From assembly GCF_030867095.1 (NCBI RefSeq), contig NC_081824.1, positions 174,724,933-174,788,932 on the forward strand: DNA of 64,000 nucleotides. Direction: 5' to 3'. The position numbers were made by a program, and so were the translations under genes. This document shows positions 10,711 to 21,689 of the stretch, piece by piece (position 1 is the first letter of the stretch; the number at the start of each line of letters is the position of its first letter). The notes below the pieces were generated by a model. That model saw nothing but the letters and a program-made list of their open reading frames with translations. It was not told the origin of the DNA and ran no database searches. Origin of the DNA: Alligator mississippiensis. Its lineage: Eukaryota; Chordata; Crocodylia; Alligatoridae.

Positions 10711-12195
10711 GGCTGGTAGGGGGACATGGAGAGTGCTAGTGTACCCCCTGAAATTGGCTCCCCCCTGGTCACTAGCTGGCTGCTGGGGGACGCACACCCC
10801 CCCCGGTCGTGCCCCACTGGTGCCCCACCATGCTCGGGAGACACCAGTTGCCCATGGACCAGGAATTAGAGGGGAGGTGCACCCCCCTGGATACACCCCT
10901 GACTACAACTTTAGTGATGCAACTATGTGGCTTGGCGGGGCGATTTTTTTCCCTGCTGAACCTCTGCTGCTGGGTTGAGGATTTGCCCTACAGAAGAAAA
11001 GCTGGTAGGTATCAAGTGCCTTGGGGTGTCATGAGTAGGAAGGACCACAGACTGTTCTCCCTCATCCTGGTGTAAGTAGAGACAAAATGCACCCTCCATG
11101 GTACAGAAGAGGACCTGAAATAAGCTTGCTCTAACCAGGATGAGCTGCTTACAGTTCTCCTTTTGTTGTTTTGTCACCTTTGGGAAGCATTTCAAGCACA
11201 ACTGCTGCAACAAAGTGCAAAAGCATTTCCTTAAACAAATTACCAGCCAACCGCAGGCTCTAAGCCAAAAGAAACATTAGTAACCTTCGGCTCTCCCCTC
11301 ACCGAACACAATTGAAATGAATGAATATCTTATGAAATGCACTAGAGTGTTTGCAGCGTTCCTGGGGCTTTTGCATTCAGCATTGTTAAGTGATCTCTTG
11401 TCTTAGGGGTCAAACCAACATCCACACAGACAAGAATGGGGAGGGGAAAGAACGACAAAGACATTCTACATCACGATCATGTCATTTTCTATACAAGAGA
11501 AAATTTTAATTATTATTATTTTAATGAATGTTGTGCCATAGTGAAGGGTGTTAGGGTTTTGGAATATGTAATGTGATATTTGATATCTGTACAAAGCGTG
11601 ACTGCACTGGAATAGGAAACAGTCTTTCTTTAACTGTTTGTTGTCGCATACTTGAGCCATTCTTCGAGTCTTCACTGTCAGAATTCAGGCCCCAGTCATG
11701 CAAGGATAGACACATCCATGGCACTGCACTCATATAACTATTCCCATTCATGTCGATGGTACTAGTCAAGAGAGTAAAGTTATGAGTGAGTGAAAATCTT
11801 TGCAGGACCAGGAATCAGTAACATGCAAAGAGTGAAAATATCCAGTCTCACTCCATAATTAATGAAAAGTGCAGTTTTACAGATGGTTTTGTTGCTCATT
11901 TGTTGTTCATTGTTACGGAAGCAAGTACATTTGTTACTTTTAACTGATTGTATGATTTCAAAGTTTACTATGTCCCTTTCATATTTTGCAGCAAATACAC
12001 GATAGGAATACTTTGATCCATAAGTTCTCTATTATAGAAAGAGATCACACTCTCTTTCTCATCTTCTCTTACTCTGTGGGTGATACTATAATAACAATAA
12101 TACCTATCTCTTAGGTCCCTGGCAGACATTAAAACAACGGTGCATTTGGAATTAGAAGAATATTAAGCCCCATCCCAAACAATGTGCCTTCTATA
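10711..12195. other. No recognisable gene; possible MITE half at the right end
   Basis: The 10711-10900 part is GC-rich and continues the flavour of the tandem repeat. The remainder is AT-rich unassigned sequence. At 12112-12130, TTAGGTCCCTGGCAGAC resembles the end of the Harbinger-type MITE at 48302 (TAAGGGCCCTGGCACAC), but no partner end was found. Confidence 0.4.
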
Positions 12196-13010
12196 GGGGT
12201 GTGTGAAACGGGCCGTATTCGATTCAGATTTGGATTCAGCCCAAACTGGGGACAGTGATTCCATTTGTTGATTTGGATCACTGTCCCCAATTCAATTCGA
12301 CTAAACCTGAATCTGAAGATTTGATGCTGATTTGGAGAATCAGTGATTCGGCCATAGACACATTTTTAAATGTTTTTTCTACATACCATGAAGTACCAGC
12401 ATGGCTTGTGAACGCTGCAATGCTGGGGCAGATGGAGCATCCCACAGGAGCACAGGGGGAGTACTACATGCTTGGCAGGGAACCTGGAAGTAGGCCGGAA
12501 GTACTTCCGATGCACTTCTGGGTCCACCGGGGAGTGCGCTGGGGGGCCCACCCATGCCCCCCTGGCTCAGTGATTGGCCACAGGGGGCCCCAGGGAGCCC
12601 CCCCGGACCCAGGAGGAAACAGTCGTTGAGCCGGAGAAGTTTGGGTCCCCCAACCCCACACACACACACGCTCTCTGGTGGACCTGGAAGTGAACTGGAA
12701 GTGCTTCTGGTCCACTTGCAGATCTGCTGCCAAGCGTGCTGGGGACCCCCCATGCTGCTGTGGGACACTCCATCCACCCCACCATTGCAGCATTCATGAG
12801 CCACCTGGTACCTCAAGGTATGTAAAAAAAACATTTAAAGCTGTGTCTACGTCCGAATTGCCCAATCTCTCCGAATCCATTTGGAGAGTTCCAAGTCGAT
12901 TTGGAGAGATTAAAGGGTCTCCTGATTCGATTTGGATTCAGAGATTCAGCCACCAAATCAGGCCAAATCTCCTCCAAATTGTATCAGGGACCAAAGCTTC
13001 GCACAACCCT
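12196..13010. mobile_element. Foldback DNA transposon (815 bp) with ~300 bp inverted arms
   Basis: The left end reads GGGGTGTGTGAAACGGG. The right end reversed reads AGGGTTGTGCGAAGC. The arms remain complementary far inside: ACATACCATGAAGTACCAGC (about 12381-12400) pairs with the complement of the GGTACCTCAAGGTATGT stretch (about 12810-12826), and the GAACGCTGCAATGCTGGGGCAG block has a reverse-complement partner near 12775-12790. ATTCGATTCAG-like motifs occupy the outer arms. All frames here (up to 151 codons) are in this inverted repeat, and no transposase is present. The ends resemble those at 1390, suggesting one family, probably hAT-like. No clear target duplication was seen. Confidence 0.65.
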
Positions 13011-13012
13011 AG

Positions 13013-13999
13013 TCTCCTGCTATGCCAGACCAGCTCCCAAAATAGCACTGTCCATCTGTGCATGGAATGAGGCACTATGGGAAAAAATGTGATCTTGTCA
13101 TCAATGATATGGCTGCTGTGACTCTTCAAGGCAGCAAGCATTGGGTTCTAGTCAGGAACTTTGCTCCCAATGAGGCAGAAACTTCTACATTGTCTTCTAT
13201 CCATTCTAGCCGATAACTATTAAATGCAAAAAGCAGTAGCCCAAGTTAAGAAATGACAGAATTTATGTTGCCTGTGAAATCTTGACTCAGCCTTCCTGTT
13301 CATAAGCATTGTAATACAGCTTGTAATGGCCTGATCTCAGGCTGTTTCATTCTACAGAATCCTGCCTCATTCAGTGCACAAGATGGACCTAATACACTGA
13401 TAAATCAGGATTATGCAATGGACACTTGTCTCATCACAGAAGTTGGAAGACTTAGTGTGTGCAGCAGGGGAATGCAGAAAGTATGTTCTCATAGTTGAAT
13501 GCATTTGAATGACACCCCAGAGAATTGAATTCTCTCTCTCTGTCTCTGCCAGAGAGTTCCTACGTGATGCTGGACAGGTCACTTAAGATACAGACAGATG
13601 TAACAACTGTACTGACAGCAAAGCATGCCAACAGAAGTTGTTATGAGGTATTGCTTATGTCTGCATGATTCTGCCTGAATCACTCCAACTTTACCCCTGC
13701 TTCATTCAGGGTGAAAGTTAGAGCAATTTAGCTGACTTGTATTGCTACAGCATCATGCAGGCATAACAGATCATAGCAGCTGATGCACTCTCTGCACTGG
13801 CATCTCCCCCTGTCCTTTTAAAGCAATCAGACGGTATGTTTATCCCTATCCTTCAATTGAACTTCTTAGTCATGGTCACTAATTGTATTTTCCTTGATGT
13901 CTGGGTGTTTGACTTGAGACTCTGGGCCCTGATTTGCAAAAATATTGAGCACTGTCAGCAGCAGCTTAAGTCCAAGAGAGCTGCACTTTGAAGACAGAA
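13013..13999. other. No recognisable feature
   Basis: About 1 kb without supported genes or repeat ends. A short CT tract lies near 13531-13549. Confidence 0.5.
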
Positions 14000-14239
14000 A
14001 GTGGGTATGTCTACACATTCATTAATGTACCATAATTACGGTGCACTAAGTTTAGTACTTGTAATAACAGGTACTAACTTAATGCGCCATAATCAGCACT
14101 ACTGCACACTAGCACAGATGAACACTTTTTGTGTGACGCTTAATTAGCATTGGACTAACGCTATTCACATTAACGCATTAGCACAATTTTTGCCCACCAT
14201 GCCAATTCACATTAAGGATATTGTGTAGACGTGCCCAGT
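14000..14239. mobile_element. MITE (234 bp), TGTCTACAC family, 3 bp target duplication
   Basis: The element runs from GGGTATGTCTACAC (14003) to GTGTAGACGTGCCC (14236), with near-perfect terminal inverted repeats, and is flanked by AGT on both sides (14000-14002 and 14237-14239). An internal imperfect hairpin (AAGTTTAGTACTT / GGTACTAACTT, 14048-14080) matches hairpins in the elements at 19.1, 35.5 and 62.5 kb. It has no coding capacity. The 3 bp duplication and the shared ends with the Harbinger remnant at 39.3-41.7 kb suggest PIF/Harbinger mobilisation. Confidence 0.8.
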
Positions 14240-15786
14240 GTTAAATAATGTTTAGTACCTGAGTTGGCCTTAGTATCTCAAATTAGACACCCACAAATAG
14301 TAGTTTTTTCTTATCTGAATCTTTCTATAAAATGTGTGTGAGCACTCCTGAGTGAACACTACCTGTGCCCCAAATGAAACAGAGTCCTATAGAAAAAAAA
14401 TGTGATTGTGTCATCAAAGACTATATTAAAATGCATGCACAGAACAAAAAATGGAGGGGCAGAAATTAAGGTTACCCAGGGAACCTTGATTCTGCCATTT
14501 CCTAGCTTTCGAGATTTTTGATCTCGTAGACTTAAAATTCATTTATCATAGTTCTGCATAATGTAATGCAATATAATAGCAGGGCTTTAAAATGGGACAG
14601 GTTAGGCAGTCTTAACGATGTAAGTGTCATGTCCAATCTAAAATGATATTATTCAAACCTGAGAAAGAGTAAAGCCAAACCTAAATAAAATAAACAAAAG
14701 CAATGGAAGAGATAATAATAAACAACAACTAGGTACAACTCAACTGGAAAGAATATTCTAAATTCTCATAAATTTAAGATGTAATATAAAGGAAAAAATA
14801 AAATACTTCTCTCCTTTCAAAGTATGTGAGTCCATCTATAAAATATGAATTTCTTCACTTGAGTTTTGAAAAGAAATGGGGCATTTTCCTTTCTTTTTTC
14901 TTTTAAAAAAAGAAAAGCTTCAGGTCTCTTTTAGGAAACATATGTAATAAAAGGAAGGATAAATGAGTTTGTGGTTTTCTTTATTTTTTTACATAGATCA
15001 TCATTAAAAATGAAGCTTTGACTCTGATGGAACTGCATTGGACTGTGAGATATTCATGGGAACCAAAGAGGAGGGGGAATCAACCAATGACTTTCCCATC
15101 TCATAAGCACAGTTTAAGAAAAAGAAATAAGGAAGGGAGGGAGGGGGAAGAGGGGTGGCAATTTGATTGGTTTCAAAAGAAAATGGCAAATAGAGCACCT
15201 ATCCATTTCTAAACGAGGACTAGAAAGGAAGTTACATTTGAAACGGGAAAAGTGGATTTGTTTCTCACTTTTAGTATCTGTATTCATCTCAAGAGTAAAA
15301 TGAAAATTGTTTCTTACCTTGCAAAGCTATGAGCCGCCACTTGATATCTATCATCTACAATAAAGGGAAGTGAAAGTCCATCTCAGAAAGGAGCTGGCTG
15401 GTCACTTGCAGATTATAAATTGAGTTGCTGGAAGACTTGGGCAGGAAATAGTATTGGTTTTTTTGTTGGTTTGTTTTATTGGTGGGTTTTTTAGAGAATG
15501 GAGGGAGCAGTTGGTTTTTCCGTCTCATGAGAATTTTGAGGGCTCAAAAATATTTCTCAAGACAAAAGGTTAAAACACTGAAAATCCTCATAAACCAAAA
15601 AATCTAGGAGAAAAGTGTCAAACAACTGAAACATCTTGTTTCCTTTCTTTCAAAATCTTTCATTCTGATTTCAACATTTTTTCTGCTTAAAATCTAAATT
15701 AACTCAAATTACAACCAGAAAGTCAGTTTGACCCCCAGAATAAAATATATATATATTTGGAAACTGTTGAAATAAGATGTTGAAAT
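14240..15786. other. No recognisable gene
   Basis: AT-rich sequence. Overlapping 64-codon frames at about 15004-15212 on both strands have no domain signature. A homopurine stretch (GGAAGGGAGGGAGGGGGAAG) lies near 15131-15150. Confidence 0.5.
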
Positions 15787-15880
15787 TAGAGACTGGGTTC
15801 TTTACACACATGAGCTGCTATATTGCTGTCCTCAGATGGAATGCAAAGAGGGGCTGTCTTTAAAGCCTTCAGAACCCTAT
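15787..15880 (+). repeat. Dispersed repeat, paired with 19629-19728
   Basis: ACTGGGTTCTTTACACACATG, TGCTATATTGCTGTCCTCAG and ATGGAATGCAAAGAGG have the same order and orientation as GCTGGGTTCTTTACCCACGC, TGCTGTATTGCTGCTCTCAG and ATGGAATGTGAAGAGG at 19629-19728. The pair is about 80 percent identical. The family is not recognised. Confidence 0.65.
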
Positions 15881-16024
15881 AATTTCAAAACTTTTTTCCA
15901 ATTTTTTTTTTGTCGTAACTGCTCCCTGTAATCAGATTCGGTTTTGTCAAAAACTTTGTATGATGAAAAAAGTTGTGTATAAAAAAAAGATCTGAGCAGC
16001 TTTAATAGCTAATCTCAGTTCTAG

Positions 16025-16499
16025 TCCTAGTATAGTGATGCTTAATCTTTGGCCCATAAAACTGAGTCATCCAACCCATGGGGCTCTTAAAGGGTCTGGA
16101 AATTTGGTGGTGGGAAAATAGTGGCAGTGCTAATTGAACCCAAGGCCTCAGCAATTAATACTGCCACCTCTCCCCCACCACTAAATTTCCCCACCTTGGG
16201 GGAGCCCTGTGGTCTGGATGATGTGGTCACAATGTGCCAGATCACACTGATGCATAGTCACTCTATGCCCAGATCTGGTACAAAGTCAGGCCAATGCATG
16301 GGGTCACTTTGCAGCCAGATCTCGTACATGAGCCAGATTCCACAGGGGGATCCGTCCATGCCAGATCTGATGCATGGGGTCATGCTGATGTGCTAGATCA
16401 GACCCTCAGATTGACCTTGTGTGCTTACCCCCATGGACTGACCACGCTCTACTCATCTAGCTGGTGGGGCCAAAGAGGTTGAGCACCACTGTCCTAGTA
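16025..16499. mobile_element. hAT-type non-autonomous element (459 bp) with perfect 8 bp target duplication
   Basis: TCCTAGTA occurs immediately on both sides (16025-16032 and 16492-16499). The left end reads TAGTGATGCTTAATCTTTGG and the right end reversed reads CAGTGGTGCTCAACCTCTTTGG, terminal inverted repeats of the CAGTGGT type typical of hAT elements. The interior has repeated CCAGATC and GATCTGG phrases (16240-16400) and no transposase. Confidence 0.85.
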
Positions 16500-16690
16500 G
16501 ATACGAATCTGTGTCACAAGGCAGTCCTGTGAATGTATGTAAATTTAATCAGCTTGTAGCAGTAGCTCTAATAACTGATGAGACATGAAGATGGAACTAG
16601 TCTCTTGCCTGTAGAGGTTATGTGAAGCAGAGGCAATAAGGACTCTCATAAACAAAAAGTTTTTTGTGGATTATGGTATGATGCTAGCAT

Positions 16691-16822
16691 TTCAGTGGCC
16701 TGGGTTTAATTCGAGCCTTTGTCATTGCTTTTATGGGTGACCATGGGCAAGCAACTTAATCTTTCTGAGCTTCACTTCCCTGTCTGTAAAATGGGGTAAT
16801 AACATTCCTTTTGTCTAGCTTG
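16691..16822 (+). mobile_element. MIR SINE
   Basis: GGGTGACCATGGGCAAGC, then ACTTAATCTTTCTGAGCTTC, then CTGTCTGTAAAATGGGG is the conserved MIR core and 3' segment found across amniotes. A weak tRNA-like B box (GGGTTTAATTCGAGC) precedes it at about 16704. Confidence 0.8.
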
Positions 16823-16824
16823 TT

Positions 16825-17550
16825 TATTTGCAGTGTGAACTCCTTTGGTCAGAATTCTATTCAGTAGGGACATAATCCTTTTTCACTTTACATGCCAAGA
16901 TGGCAGTTATCCAGCTGCTCAACTACCATTTTTGGCACTTACACACATTTTGCCATCCTATTCCAAGTGCACTGTGGCCAGGTATGCATCCATGCAGCTA
17001 CTGAGCAGGCACAGTTGGCTGTGTCCTTGTTGGGCAAGTACACAGCTGTGTATGTGCCTGTCCTTGGTGAGCCCAAGTCATAAAATTGGACCCAGAAAAA
17101 ACTCATGAGTACCTGCCCTTAGACAGCAGAGGAGGAGGACACTGAATGCTTAGGGCACTTGTCCAGGAAGCAGGAGGTGCAGTTCTGGATTCCCTTGCCC
17201 AAGGGGGGTTTCAATTTATATCTGTCCAACTTTCCAGAATGTTGAACTAACCAATGCACACTCCAGCCCTCTTTTTGAAGATGGCTCACTGGGCAGCCAA
17301 GAGAGAGAGAGAGGTGGAGCTAGCAGAAAGGCACACTCAGATAGAGAGTGTGTAGCTCAATGAGATGGTTGGCACTCTGGAAAGACAGAGACCATACATT
17401 CTAGCCTAGACCTTTGCTTTCAGTGAGGAAGAAACTCCCCTACTACTCTCTATCCATTTTACCCAATGATTATTAAATGCAAGGCAATGGCTCAACTTCA
17501 AGAGGAGGGAGGACTGAATGGTGCTTGGTCATTAGAGCACTGTGCTGATA
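16825..17550. other. Unassigned sequence with two possible degenerate SINE heads
   Basis: Near 17137-17200 the phrase TGCTTAGGGCACTTGTCC is followed by GCAGTTCTGGATTCCC. Near 17350, GTGTAGCTCAATGAGATGG resembles a tRNA-derived A box. Both are too degraded for a firm call. A short GA tract lies at 17302-17313. Confidence 0.35.
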
Positions 17551-18693
17551 TAGAACCATAGAATCATAGAAAATTAGTGTTGGAAGGGATCTCAGGAGGT
17601 CATCTAATCCAACCCCCTGCTCAAAGCAGGACCAGTCCCAGCTAGATCATCTCAGCCAAAGCTTTGTCTAGCCAAGTCTTAAAAACTTCCAAGGATGGAG
17701 ATTCCACCACCTCTCCAGGTAATATGTTCCAGTGTTTTACTACCCTCCTTGTGAGAAAGTTTTTTCCTAATATCTAACCTAAACTTCCCTTGCTGCAACT
17801 TAAGACCATTGCTCATTGTTCTGTCATCTTTCACCACTGATAACAGTCTAGCTCCACCCTCTTTGGAACCACCCTTCAGGTACTTGAAAGCTGCTATTTA
17901 ATACTCCCTCAGTCTTCTCTTCTCCAGACTAAAGAAGCCCAGTTCCCTTAGCCTCTCCTTATAAGTCATGTGCCCTAGCCCACTAACCATTTTTGTTGCC
18001 CTCCACTGGACTCTCTCCAATTTGTCTATATCCTTTCTGTAGTGGGGGGCTCAAAACTGGACACAATACTCCAGATGTGGCCTTACCAGTGCTGAATAGA
18101 GGCAAATAATCACTTCCCTAGATCTGCTGACAACACTCCTACTAATGCAGCCCAATGTGTTGTTCACCTTCTTCGCAACAAGGGCATGCTGCTGGCTCAT
18201 ATTCAACGTACTGACCACTGTAATGCCCAAGTCCTTTTCTGCTGCTTAGCCAGTTGGTCCCCAGCTTGTACTGGTGCGTAGGATTGTTCCCTCCAGAGTG
18301 CAGGACTTTGTAATTATCCTTAATCTTAAGCCCTATCCTTTAGTCTAGTGTATCTGCTTCACCCAGCTTGGTTTCATTTGCAGACTTGCTGAGGGTGCCA
18401 TTCTTCCCATCTTTCAGGCCATTGATGAAAATATTAAACAAAACTGGCCCTAGGACTGACCCCTGGGGCACTCCACTTGATACCAGCTGTCAATTAGACA
18501 TTGAGCCATTGATTACTACCTGCTGAGCCTGATGATCCAGCCAGTTTTCTATCCACCTTACAGTCTATTCATGCAATCTGTACATTTTTAGTTTGCTTGT
18601 AAGAATGTTGTGGGAGACTATATCAAAAGCTTCACTAAAGTCAAAGTATATCATACCCACTGCTCTTCCCATTGTGTAGATAAATGTTCAAGC
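17551..18693 (-). mobile_element. CR1 LINE, 5'-truncated, ~1.14 kb
   Basis: The element is reversed. At the left, the 3' tail reads (complement) TCTATGATTCTATGGTTCTA. Next comes the 3' UTR (GTTGGAAGGGATCTCAGGAGG, CCCCCTGCTCAAAGCAGGAC), then coding remnants read right to left. At about 18605-18670 the minus translation contains an IYFDFSEAFD-like RT motif A. Homology stops near 18693, so the endonuclease and N-terminal RT are absent. Stops and frameshifts break the frame. Confidence 0.85.
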
Positions 18694-19070
18694 CTCCTTC
18701 AGGTCTAGGACCTACAAGTAATATCTGCTCTTTCCTGGCTCTGTGTTGGGCTGAGAGGTGGGATGCACCTCCTCTTGCTCTTTTGCCAGGCCCAAGTTTT
18801 GAAACATACAATCAGTTAGTTACACATGTGTGGAGCCATGTATCTACCAGGCCAGAGCACAATCTACTGTGAGTTCTCAGCAGCTATGTAGATGCTTGTA
18901 CATGGACAGTGCCCATGGAATAGGATCACTAACCATGTGTAAGTGCCAAAAAGCAGGTACACAACTGGATAACTTCCATTTGGGTGCATACAATACAACA
19001 ATTCAACCCCAGGTGTCTACATGTCATCAAGCACAATGAGGTTTTGATCTGGCCGAAGCTTGCAGCTCTT
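18694..19070. other. No recognisable feature
   Basis: About 375 bases between the CR1 fragment and a MITE. No domain-bearing frame. Confidence 0.5.
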
Positions 19071-19353
19071 ACTGGGGACATCTACACGTGACGCTACGTC
19101 ACTGTAGCAATGCACAAGAGTGACATAGCATCAGCGGGTAAAAACCCTGATGCCATAGCTATGTCGCCATAGCAATGCACTCCCTTGTTATAGTGCATTG
19201 CTGCAATGACATAGCAGCTAAAAATAATCATGCACCACCAGCACAGCACTGCATGGGCTGTTACTGCACCCTCATTTAGTATTTCCAAAAGGACATACTA
19301 AATGATGTCACAGTAACAACTGTGCCATAGGGACACATGTAGATACATCTGCT
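19071..19353 (-). mobile_element. MITE (~277 bp), TGTCTACAC family, uninterrupted copy of the 35.5 kb element
   Basis: The ends are GGGGACATCTACACG (19074) and CATGTAGATACATCT (19350). ACT and GCT flank them, a likely decayed 3 bp duplication. The reverse complement aligns along its length with 35478-36259 after removing the LTR there: shared phrases include ATTTAGTA..TACTAAATGA, CAGTGCTGTGCTGG, TTATTTTTAG and GCATTGCTA. This copy therefore shows the pre-insertion structure of that locus. Confidence 0.75.
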
Positions 19354-19628
19354 GTAATACAAACAGTAAAGCCTAAGACCAGGTTTACAAGAGGGCTTCA
19401 TTTTCCAGGGCTAGTAATTCAGAACCTTTCGCCAGCACTGAATTCACTCTAAAAAGATAAATACAAAATAGCGAAGGCAAGTCAGCACACATTTTGGAAG
19501 TGAACTGGTCTTGGTTCAGACCCCAACTGTGAATCCTGGTAGCAGTAAGTCTTTCAGCAAAACCAAGTGAGATCAGAAATAAGCCAGGATGGTGCGAGAA
19601 AGGTGATACATAATACTCACCAACCAAC

Positions 19629-19728
19629 TTTAGAGGCTGGGTTCTTTACCCACGCATGCTGCTGTATTGCTGCTCTCAGATGGAATGTGAAGAGGGTTCA
19701 TCCTGTCTTTGAAGCCTTTGGGCCCCAA
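19629..19728 (+). repeat. Dispersed repeat, paired with 15787-15880
   Basis: Second copy of the roughly 95 bp repeat described at 15787, in the same orientation, about 3.8 kb apart. Between the copies lie independent insertions, so this is more likely two members of an interspersed family than one local duplication. Confidence 0.6.
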
Positions 19729-19948
19729 GCCTTGCTTTTTCTGAGGTATATGATAACACAGCATGAGCCAAAAATGACTTGAGAAAGAAAACAGATTTGG
19801 TTTCTATGCCTGCTGCTTTTCAGAGCACAGCAAATAATATTTCCAGTGACTAGCTGCAACTGAGCCTCTACTGTGCTGGAGCTTCCCAGGACTGTATACA
19901 GCACTGCTACTGCTCATTGCATTCAAGCTTATGCTCAAGATGGAGGGA

Positions 19949-21128
19949 TGTGGCAGTGCACCTTTGCTGTCTGCCACTTTAAGGGCTGGAGCAGGCAGCC
20001 AACAGGTGCCTGATTAAGGTGGCCATTTTCAAACAAAGGTCAGCCAGACAGAGACAGCAGTTAGCTGCTTGCAGATGAGGGAGCAGCACCATCCAGCTCC
20101 CTTGCGGTATGCAACATCCTGGAGGTAAGGGCAGGAGCAAGGGAGATGGCTTGTAGGCTCCTGGTCCTGGTCCTGACCTAAAACTGCACCTTGCTGGGAT
20201 AGGGAGGCCTGGTAGGACTGCTGATGGTGTGGTAGCCCCACTCAAATACCAGAACCACTCACCTCCCTGGTGAAAGGCAGATCAGGGCACCTTAATAACC
20301 CCTGCCCCCACAACACCGTGGGTAAGGGGGCCAGGCATGGCTATGGCCACCTGAGCCCAGGGGGTGTAAGACCCTAGGAAAGGAGTGGGGCCAGGCATGG
20401 CTGTGGCCACCTGAACCCACAGCGGTGAAAGACCTCGGAGGCCCCAGGGAGGGGATAGTTGTGTAGCCCCAGGGAGGGGGTGGTAGTGAGGGCCCTGACA
20501 TGCATTAAGCCTGAGGGTCAGCCTAAAAGGCAGCCCAAGGGGTTGTGCTGAGTAGGGCTGTGGGATGGCCAGAAGGGCAGCACATGGGCCAACCCCCAGG
20601 AGATCAAGTTGTAGGGTGTGAGAAGCCTGTTGAGGGGCTAGGGTGGAGTTAGCCCTCCATTTGGTGAATCAGCTGGCCACTACTCAGGTGAGGGTCATGG
20701 GAGAGGCCCAAAAGACAGCATGTCACCACCCAAGGCATGAGTCAGATAAGCCTGATGGCCTACGGGGCAACTGAAGGGGAAACAGTATCGTGCAGTGGGC
20801 AAAAGATCCTGTGAGAGGGGTGGAGTGCAAGAGGCCCCAGGGAGAGGGGGGGCAGTATGAGTGTATGAGTGAGTGAGACCTGATGAAGGACTAGGTTGGC
20901 CCGGCTTTATGCCAGGAACATAGTGATATACTGGATACCATCTGTGAGGCATGGGCCATGGTGCATGGATAGTGCCCCCTGGCATTGGAGCATGTAATGA
21001 GCAGCCTCCTGCATTTACCACCAGTTCATTGTTACAGCAAAGTCATGGCAGGAGAGACTGGGCGGACTGCCCCATAGACAGTGGGTGGGCTGACTTGAGA
21101 CTCGGCCCCAAGCTTGCCCCCTGTCACA
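19949..21128 (+). mobile_element. LTR-like block (~1.18 kb), possible solo LTR
   Basis: The block begins TGTGGCAGTGCACC and ends CCCCCTGTCACA, TG...CA termini with a short inverted TGTG/CACA. It is distinctly more GC-rich than its flanks. The flanking bases (AGGGA and GGAGA) are only a partial match, so the target duplication is unproven. It contains a 60 bp tandem repeat at 20324-20440. The 108- and 88-codon frames inside have no domains. Assignment to a Gypsy or ERV-type LTR is inference. Confidence 0.35.
20324..20440 (+). repeat. Tandem repeat, two 60 bp units
   Basis: GGGGCCAGGCATGGCTATGG followed by CCACCTGAGCCCA begins near 20327 and recurs exactly 60 bases later as GGGGCCAGGCATGGCTGTGG and CCACCTGAACCCA. 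Confidence 0.8.
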
Positions 21129-21689
21129 GGAGAATATAAGGAACTTGTTTTAAAGAGGAAGGTCTTCAGCTTTCTGAGCTCTGTGTGTGATGGGAGAAGA
21201 AAGCTTACACACAATAATAGGCCATTTATTCTCTTATGCCACCTTCAACAGAAAAAATACTATTGTTTCTCTGCATTGAAAAGAACATGGTACAGCTGGG
21301 ATTGGGAACTCACATCCAAGAAAGGCAGGAAGTGACATACCTATGAACAATGTGCCCTGCCAAAGGAAATGCAGAATTGTAGACCATGATGTGGAGCTGT
21401 CAGCTCCTCAAGGCAAGGATCATGTCTTCTGGATGTATCCAGCACCTCAGGTGTCGGTTTTAGCTGTGTTGGTCTCAGGACATAGGCAGACAAGTTTCTT
21501 TGGTTGGGAAGGTCCTTTTCCAACTAAATACTTTGAAAAATTGTTCTTTGAGCTTTTAGGCACAAACACCCTTCATCAGTCAAATATATTTTCTAAGACT
21601 GTGCAACAAAACACACCATCATTCCCAGAGGACTGAACACCTACAATCCTCTGACTGCAACACACAACTCCAAATATGCTTACCGGCTA

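Noticed and set aside
12379..12834. 151-codon minus frame and its neighbours
   Set aside because: They are in the arms of the foldback element; similar frames occur on both strands because of the inverted repeat.
19949..21128. Certain LTR call
   Set aside because: TG...CA ends exist, but the target duplication does not match convincingly and no polyA or TATA signal is well placed, so it is kept at low confidence only.
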